Part shown: piece by piece, positions 58,151-64,000 of the stretch | Numbering within the stretch: position 1 is the stretch's first letter | Layout: each line of letters starts with the position of its first letter | NCBI GenBank assembly: GCA_012934845.2 | Contig: WNNJ02002852.1 | Span: 1-64,000 of the forward strand | From: Pomphorhynchus laevis | Taxonomy: Eukaryota; Acanthocephala; Palaeacanthocephala; Echinorhynchida; Pomphorhynchidae | Direction: 5' to 3' | DNA: 64,000 nucleotides | Position numbers and translations under genes: made by a program | The notes under the pieces: generated by a model | What the model was told of the DNA's origin: nothing | Database searches by the model: none | The model's input: the letters and a program-made list of their open reading frames with translations, nothing else

Positions 58151-59451
58151 CCAACACAGGTGCAATTAAGTCAATACTTTCAACAGCTTCCTGGCCAGAT
58201 CCCGCTGTTGTTGGAGTACACGGCGCGTGGAATTACTTTCAGAGAACCTTAGAGTCGCTGCTTATTTTATTCTCTCCACTTAGAAGCAGGACACGTCGAA
58301 AAGATTCTCCCTGGTTCGATTCTGAGTTACGTTCAGCATTGAGGACTCGTAATTTGATCTTCAATCGCTACAAAGTTGGGGAGTGTAGTTATGATGTTTT
58401 TAAACAGGCAAGAAATTTATTCAATTCATTGAAGAGAAAGAAGCGGTGTGCATTTGAGAATGCATTAGCTAACAAGTGTAAATACGATTTAAAGGTCCTT
58501 TTTCAGTACCTATCAAGCAGGGGAGCTGTTGATTCTTCGATTTGTCACTACTTCTATGACATTTCTGCGAATGACCTAGCTGAAGAGTTTGCGGCACACT
58601 ATTGCACTTCAGTAGAGCCCGCAAATGAACATCAAACTTTTTGTATGGAATCTAGTGTGCTGAACACTTACTCTGACACGTGTCTTGAGTTGGACCTTGA
58701 CAATTTGATAACGCCAGCTAAAGTCTATTCCGAATTACGCCGTCTAAAAGCAAATAATTCAAGAGGTTGTGACTTACTACCTTCTGTTTATCTGCGCAGA
58801 TTAGCAGGCTCAATTTGCGTTCCTCTCTGTGCAATTTTTCGCCAGTCAATCTTAGAAAGATCTCTTCCTAATGTGTGGAAGCAGTCAATTGTTCTTCCCT
58901 ACTTCAAGAAGGGAGATCGCTCTTCCGTCGAGAATTATAGGCCGGTGAGCATTACCTGCATTTGCTGTAGAGTGTTGGAGAGGTTTGTGCATCGCTACAT
59001 GGTTGAGTTTTTTCGTGTAGGAAAAATTTTAGTCCCTAATCAGCACGGATTTCGGGAGGGTTATTCAACTGTTTCAAATTTGCTTGATGCTCATCTTGAT
59101 TGGACAGCGAATAAGACACATTATACCGATACAGACATTATATTCTTCGACTTTTCTAAAGCTTTTGATAGAGTAGATCATGGTCTACTTCTTCAGAAAC
59201 TTGTCAATACTGGACTCCCAAACATAATAGTTGATTGGATTAGAGAATTTCTTCGTGATCGTTGCTTTCGAGTACTTGTCGATTGGTCATTGTCTGTGTC
59301 TAGAGAATGTCATATTGGAGTACCTCAAAGTTCAGTTTTGGGTCCGCTTTTATTCAGCATTTATGTTAACGATTTGCCTGGATGCATTCGCTCTCGATCA
59401 TGTTTGTATGCAGATGACTTAAAAATATGGCGGCCCATTTCATTCATGTGA
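57700..59451 (+). CDS. LINE family C ORF2, endonuclease end and RT to the YADD box (583 codons)
   Basis: The longest RT frame of the CR1 group here. After the endonuclease: SPWFDSELRSALRTRNLIFN, VYSELRRLKANNSRGCDLLP, IVLPYFKKGDRSSVENYRPV, SITCICCRVLERFVHRYMVE, QHGFREGYSTVSNLLDAHLD, motif A IIFFDFSKAFDRVDHGLLLQ (about 59,145), motif B GVPQSSVLGPLLFSIYVNDL (Ser for the usual Gly), motif C SCLYADDLKIW (about 59,400). It ends at 59,451 through a frame change; the thumb continues in 59,465-59,947. Apart from that and the frame change in the endonuclease it is intact, so the copy is relatively young. Confidence 0.86.
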   Translation: MWCRVKFVHTAPLVLGVVYCSPLAATDRLIGEVELYSKGTSNVLILGDLNMPSVDWNSYTAFPTCDHASYDLLECIIYCGLTQHVQNYTRFASDSRSLLDVCLSSNSEIINAIRYDAPIDMSDHCVVIIRLRFQEDTRGPRENQVVNAFKTNTGAIKSILSTASWPDPAVVGVHGAWNYFQRTLESLLILFSPLRSRTRRKDSPWFDSELRSALRTRNLIFNRYKVGECSYDVFKQARNLFNSLKRKKRCAFENALANKCKYDLKVLFQYLSSRGAVDSSICHYFYDISANDLAEEFAAHYCTSVEPANEHQTFCMESSVLNTYSDTCLELDLDNLITPAKVYSELRRLKANNSRGCDLLPSVYLRRLAGSICVPLCAIFRQSILERSLPNVWKQSIVLPYFKKGDRSSVENYRPVSITCICCRVLERFVHRYMVEFFRVGKILVPNQHGFREGYSTVSNLLDAHLDWTANKTHYTDTDIIFFDFSKAFDRVDHGLLLQKLVNTGLPNIIVDWIREFLRDRCFRVLVDWSLSVSRECHIGVPQSSVLGPLLFSIYVNDLPGCIRSRSCLYADDLKIWRPISFM

Positions 59452-59464
59452 GGATGTTGATAAT

Positions 59465-59947
59465 TTGCAAACTGACATAGATAATGTGGAGTTGTGGGCG
59501 GCGTCAAACAAGCTTGTAATAAATGTTTCGAAATGCAAACACATGCGTATTATTGGTAATGCTCGCAAGCAACTAACATCAGCTTGTTACACATATAAGG
59601 GCTGTATTGTGGAAAGTGTCGATAGTTACAAAGATTTAGGAGTATGGGTTACCTCTAATTTATCAACTAAAAAGCACACTGATCAAGCTTGTGCCAACTC
59701 CAATAAAATGATAGGTATGATTCGACGCGCGTTTGTTCGCGTTAATCCGACTGCTCTTCGGCCTCTGATTTTAGCACATGTATTGAGTAGACTTTTATAT
59801 GCAGCTCCGGTTGTATACCCACGTACTGTGCATGAACATAAGAAATCAGAGAGGGTACTTCGCAGGGCAACAAAGCTAGCACCAACGTTAGCGTCACTGC
59901 CTTATGAAGACAGACTGAGATCATTAGGACTTGAGACCGTCACATGA
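59465..59947 (+). pseudogene. LINE family C RT thumb
   Basis: TDIDNVELWAASNKLVINVS, KCKHMRIIGNARKQL, SYKDLGVWVTSNLSTKKHTD, MIRRAFVRVNPTALRPLILA, RRATKLAPTLASLPYEDRLR, SLGLETVT. A further frame gives RRVQLRGSNVLRGHSLTIRR and ELWNNLDADIVGFSSLNTFK near 60,030-60,180, the end of CR1 ORF2. In good order after a frame change near 59,455. Confidence 0.83.
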
Positions 59948-60320
59948 ACCCGTCGGTACATGGATATGTGCCTTGTTTGACATTTATTCCAACGTCCTCA
60001 TCACCCTCTTCGGAGTAGGGTTCAACTACGTGGTTCAAATGTTCTTCGCGGTCATTCTTTAACTATTCGAAGAAACAGAGTACAGAAATTGGGCGCGATT
60101 CAATATGATAGAAGAATTGTTGAGCTTTGGAACAACCTTGATGCAGACATCGTTGGATTCAGTTCACTTAATACTTTTAAAAGAAGACTACGAATGGATC
60201 AAGCAATGTTTCTTGTTGCATTTCCTTATTTTAATAACTAATTAATTTATTTACGAACTTATTGTGAGTCAGCTATTTGAGCTAATGCTCGTATGTTGTT
60301 GAATGTGAGTGTGTTTAAGC

Positions 60321-60496
60321 TTGTATTTATATTTAAGTATTTATATCTAAGACAATTTTTTAACCAGTGTATAATTGTCATATAATTTTCATGTATAATA
60401 TAATTGTCATACATATTTAATATGATTTTCATATTTTATAAATAAATAATTATTATATAATAATATATTATTAATATTATTATATTATTATATTAT
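60321..60496. other. AT-rich low-complexity spacer
   Basis: Runs of TAATATATTATTAATATTATTA. Nothing else seen. It separates LINE C from LINE D. Confidence 0.6.
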
Positions 60497-60820
60497 ATTA
60501 ACAAAGTTTGAGAGTTAATATATACAATGTTAACGATTTTGATGCTTTTTCTCGATCGGCATACCAAATACATTGAATAAATTTAATCAGTTTAAACTTT
60601 CTTGGCTGCTGATATATCTACTTACACAGATAATACGTGCTGCCTGCCATCGATTTTAAGGGATATAATATACATACACTAATTACACTCTTACAAGTCC
60701 AGCTCATACAAGACTGACTAAATTGGATTAACTAACTACATTGGATTATCAACTACTTACAAAGAGAGAGAGCAAAGAAAGGTCATACAATAATTACAAT
60801 ATTGGAAAATCAACGAGGAA

Positions 60821-61912
60821 ATGGCGAAAAAATCAACAAAGAAATCAGGGCATTTAAGTCTCCAGATAGAGTGCGTTAACGAATATTGTGATGTATGGAC
60901 GACGGTAAGTGTTTTATCTAGTAAAAAAGATACATTCACTGATAAAAAATTCTTCTGCGGTTTCTGTTGTGCTGAGATGTTCAGTAACTGTTCTTTGTCG
61001 TCGAAACTCACATCAACGAACAATGACAAAGACCGCAGTGACCTCTGGAAATTCAGGAGCGGTGACTGGTCGTGAATTGGATGCGCCTACTACCATGATG
61101 CTATTGATGAGTGTTGCATAGTGTCTGGTAATTTACCGATGACTTATATATCGTCACAGAATACATCTCCTTGTTCAAGGAACAACGTTACTATATTGCG
61201 ATATACCGATTCGGCATTTGAAGGGAGGTAAATACAGAATATCGCCACGGCAAGTTCAATACGGGTACATGAGTGTTCACGTGAATCCAACGAAACTCGT
61301 GACAATTTTTCAACCGATAAAAGAATAGAGGCTGAGATTTACAAACATAGACGAACTGAATCTTCAAATAGTGGGGATTTAAATTATGAACTGAGAAAGC
61401 CTGTAACTTCATGCGATGCAAGTGTTGATGACGTGGGCAATTCCTCAGGCAGAGCAGCCAATATAAGAAAAGTAAGGGTTCGGAATTACCACAGAAGTAT
61501 GAATATCATTTTGAGTGGAATTGAAGAGTCGTGTATGATCAATTCCCAAGTTAGAGTTGATGAAGACGTTTCTCGTGTGCGTGCAGTATTTACCAGACTC
61601 ATTAAGGAAGATGATAAAAATATAGCTATGAAGCTTCAAGTTCAGAGTTTGATTCGTCTTGGGAAGCGTACCACAGAGAAACCTCGCTTATTGAAGGTCG
61701 TCTTAAGTTCTGCTAACCACGCTAAGATGTTGCTACATCGTGATTACCTCTTAAAAGATTCTACTATAAGAATACTGAGAGACATTAATTTTGATGAGCG
61801 TTTGAAATTGAGAAAGGCTCGCGAGGAGCTACAGGGTAGAATAAGCAAATGAGATACGAATCTATGCGTAATAAATTTTCAAGTAGTTCGGTGGCGACCA
61901 TCAGTACGTTAA
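60821..61912 (+). pseudogene. LINE family D ORF1
   Basis: 60,821-61,075: AKKSTKKSGHLSLQIECVNE, YCDVWTTVSVLSS, KKFFCGFCCAEMF, a full PHD-like finger (Cys and Trp positions as in A2). 61,433-61,852: NYHRSMNIILSGIEESCMIN, QSLIRLGKRTTEKPRLLKVV, DSTIRILRDINFDERLKLRK, AREELQGRISK. The stop at 61,850 is followed in the same frame by DTNLCVINFQVVRWRPS to 61,910, which belongs to the domain, so the stop is premature. The linker between the two parts is in several frames. Confidence 0.8.
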
Positions 61913-63110
61913 ACCCCGCTTCTCCCAAACTAGAGAATGGGTTTTATTCTGATTCCAATTTTGATGATTTAATTGATTTTTCTGAGGTAGATGATAAAAC
62001 TAGCAAAACCTTCACGTCATCAGAGACTCCGTTTCATATTGGTTACTCAAACGTTAGAAGTCTTCAATCTAAATTTTCTTTCTTGCTCGACCATATTGCT
62101 GATTATCATTATGATATATTCTGTATTTCAAAATCTTGGTTACATAGTGGCATCTCTGATAATCTGTTTAATGTTGTAGGTTATAAGTTAATAAGAGCGA
62201 ATCGCTTTCCTGGTATGCGAGGTGGAGGAGTTGTAGCATTCGTTCGACACGATCTCTCAACATCAAATATATCATATCTTTGCGATTCTGAGTGGTCATA
62301 TGAGTATCTGTCTTTTACTGTTAATCATCAATTGTTGAAATTAAATGTTTGTGTTGTCTATATATCTCCATCTTTCACTTTACAGATCGGCTTAAGGATT
62401 ATTTATCTAATTTTTGTTCATCCCAACGATTTGTCCTTTTAGGTGACTTCAACCTTCCGAATGTAGATTGGAATATGAATGGGTATCAACCCTGCTCAGG
62501 CGTATCAAAACAATTTCGTGATTTATTTCTTGCTGACATACTTTTAGTGCAACATTGTAGAGAACCAACTCATGTCAACGGTGCTACTCTAGATCTTGTA
62601 TTTACAAGATGTACTGGAGATATCGACAGTATTGCGTATTATCCTCCTCTTGGTAACAGTGATCACTGTGTTCTCTCCGTTAAATTAGTGTCCAAGATCG
62701 TTTGTAGGTCAAAATTAGGTTATCCAAAACGAAATTGGACTCGGGTGGATACCCAGCATCTCTTAGCTAATTTCTATAGCATTTTTTATCGTTGTTATAG
62801 GGCTACTACTGTTTCAGATCTGCTGACCATTCTTTATAACGATTTTTTAAATTTGTCAGATAAGTTCGCTCCGAAATGGAGAACTTTTATTAGGTCCACT
62901 CGCCCTCAGTGGTTTGATCATGAACTTCGTGCAGTGTTGAAACTGCGCAATGCTATGTGGGCTACTACTCAAACCCATCCTGAAAACTTAGATAGGTATC
63001 GATACGTGCGCAACCTCTGTAATAGATTGAAAATACATAAGCGAATAGCATTTAAGATGGTATTGCAAATTGCATCGGGAGTCAACCAAAGCGTTTTTGG
63101 TCATATGTGA
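61849..63110 (+). pseudogene. LINE family D APE endonuclease and linker
   Basis: 61,849-62,442: HIGYSNVRSLQSKFSFLLDH (Asn), DIFCISKSWLHSGISDNLFN (Lys for catalytic Glu in SESW), RANRFPGMRGGGVVAFVRHD, NVCVVYISPSF (Tyr). After a frame change near 62,390 the frame 62,349-63,110 has RFVLLGDFNLPNVDWNMNG (Asp and Asn), THVNGATLDLVFTRC, LGNSDHCVLSVKL (SDH), then RPQWFDHELRAVLKLRNAMW. Loss of the Glu makes the nuclease inactive. Its ATG overlaps the ORF1 stop as ATGA. Confidence 0.82.
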
Positions 63111-64000
63111 AAGGTTCAAGGCTACTTCCCTCTAATATAGCATTCATTACTTCAGGTGAATATGTTTATTCTACTGAGTCTGAAATTGCTGAATGCCTAG
63201 CGGACAGTTTCCATTCTCTATTGACTATTGTTTCGGATATTTACTCTTTAAAATGGTATCCAATTCACAATATTACTCAGAATCTCGTTAAGCCAATCAG
63301 TGCATCTGAAGTATTGCACCTAATCACTAGGCTTAACCGATTTGGCTCTCCTGGTTCATATGATATTTCACCTTACCTAATTAATGCGGTTGGACCTGTC
63401 GTAAGTAGTGTTTTAGCTCATATATTTTCATTTAGCCTGATCAATTCGTGGATTCCTGCAATATGGAAGTCTTATATTATTGTGCCAATCCCTAAAATAC
63501 AGCCAACAACTTCTTGTTTAGATTTTCGCCCTATCAGTTTGACCAGTGTTCTCTCTAAATTACTAGAACGAGTTATTGCCAAAAGGCTACTCGAGCATCT
63601 AAACTTTAACAGCATTCTTACTGATTCTCAACACGGATTCAGACAAGGCTGTTCATGTCTATCTAACTTGCTTACCGCGAGAGAGAGTTGGATGGAAATA
63701 CTAAGCTCAGGACTTTGTCTCGACGTCGTATTTCTAGATTTTTCGAAAGCCTTTCATCGTGTTCCACATAAAGGTATTGTGTCACTCTTAATTCACTACG
63801 GCGTCCCTCTTGTAATCTGCTCTTGGATTAAAAATTTTCTTTCATTGTGTACGTTTAAGGTAAGAGTTGGTGAGTCTTTATCTGCAGAAAGAAGTATGTC
63901 GACAGGTGTCCCTCATGATTCTGCACTAGGTCCTTTATTATTCATCACGTTCCTTAATGATTTACTCTTACGTATTGAGAACACTTACTTGGCATTCGCT
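63092..64000 (+). pseudogene. LINE family D reverse transcriptase (to window end)
   Basis: Open without a stop to the last base, beginning after a frame change near 63,080 with KRFWSYVKGSRLLPSNIA. It contains YLINAVGPVVSSVLAHIFSF, IWKSYIIVPIPKIQPTTSCL, DFRPISLTSVLSKLLERVIA, DSQHGFRQGCSCLSNLLTAR, motif A VVFLDFSKAFHRVPHKGIVS (catalytic Asp kept, second Asp replaced by His) and motif B TGVPHDSALGPLLFITFLND (PQGS changed to PHDS). The YADD box would start just beyond the end (TYLAFA is the last sequence). About 300 codons seen. Confidence 0.86.

Larger units (their letters stand above)
56040..60320 (+). mobile_element. CR1-like LINE, family C (5'-truncated, RT largely open)
   Basis: Starts inside the PHD-like finger of ORF1 (NSDDAYLCGFCAVKELNILR at about 56,057) and runs to the 3' end. 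The 3' UTR has a stem-loop AGCT-ATTTG-AGCT (60,271-60,283). No clear target duplication seen. ORF2 is close to intact: 583 codons open from within the endonuclease to the YADD box. Confidence 0.88.
60497..64000 (+). mobile_element. CR1-like LINE, family D, continues past the window end
   Basis: The 5' UTR starts with AACAAAGTTTGAGAGTTAAT and a second similar block ATAATATACATACACTAATT at about 60,660. ORF1 starts at 60,821. ORF1, endonuclease and RT follow in order. The 3' end lies outside the window. Frame changes in ORF1, endonuclease and before the RT mark it as defective. Confidence 0.88.

Noticed and set aside
60321-60496. AT-rich run as an origin or matrix attachment site
   Set aside because: Only base composition supports it.

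Overview
The window is eukaryotic, from an invertebrate metazoan. It holds several CR1/L2-like LINE families, Penelope-like (PLE) fragments, retroelements with a restriction-like endonuclease (REL), one Ty3/Gypsy LTR element and a calreticulin retrocopy. Background sequence is AT-rich; the inserted elements are more balanced in base composition. I cannot name the phylum from sequence alone. No rRNA or tRNA gene, CRISPR array or intact host gene was seen; the only recognisable host sequence is the broken calreticulin copy.

Layout. 1-3.3 kb: a tandem repeat of about 360 bp split by a LINE 3' fragment. 3.3-8.7 kb: AT-rich modules, PLE pieces, hammerhead-like motifs in fold-back arrangement, and a REL endonuclease fragment with an acidic tail. 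8.7-10.7 kb: a REL element that has lost its RT core. 10.7-12.4 kb: an intronless calreticulin pseudogene whose N-domain is in frame with the tail of that REL element. 12.4-14.9 kb: AT-rich modules, PLE remnants and the best hammerhead-like core. 15.0-18.5 kb: LINE family B. 18.9-22.1 kb: LINE family A copy A1, itself hit by a short copy of its own family. 22-23.8 kb: a LINE 3' fragment and PLE pieces. 23.8-32.2 kb: LINE family G, split inside its RT by a Gypsy element with 137-bp LTRs and a 5-bp target duplication. 32.2-39.4 kb: PLE and LINE fragments, the full-length LINE copy A2, a long perfect palindrome and a 16-bp tandem repeat. 39.4-45.0 kb: LINE copies A3 and A4, the latter inserted into a PLE. 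45.1-46.6 kb: an endonuclease fragment and an internally deleted G-like LINE. 46.6-52.9 kb: a REL element (E3) with a complete RT, split by LINE copy A5. 53.1-55.9 kb: a second related REL element (E4) lacking its RT palm. 56.0-60.3 kb: LINE family C, largely open. 60.5-64.0 kb: LINE family D, running off the window end.

How the parts relate. The LINEs share a plan: ORF1 with an N-terminal PHD-like Cys/His finger and a C-terminal RNA-binding-like segment, then ORF2 with an APE endonuclease and a reverse transcriptase. Several end in a small stem-loop followed by an ATAATAA-like tail. The REL elements use a Cys-rich N-terminus (or, in E2, a finger-like one), an RT and a C-terminal CCHC plus PD-(D/E)XK nuclease. 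All copies with enough sequence to judge carry breaks. The region reads as a nested insertion graveyard with several relative ages that can be ordered. A recurring theme is perfect short inverted duplications at element breakpoints.
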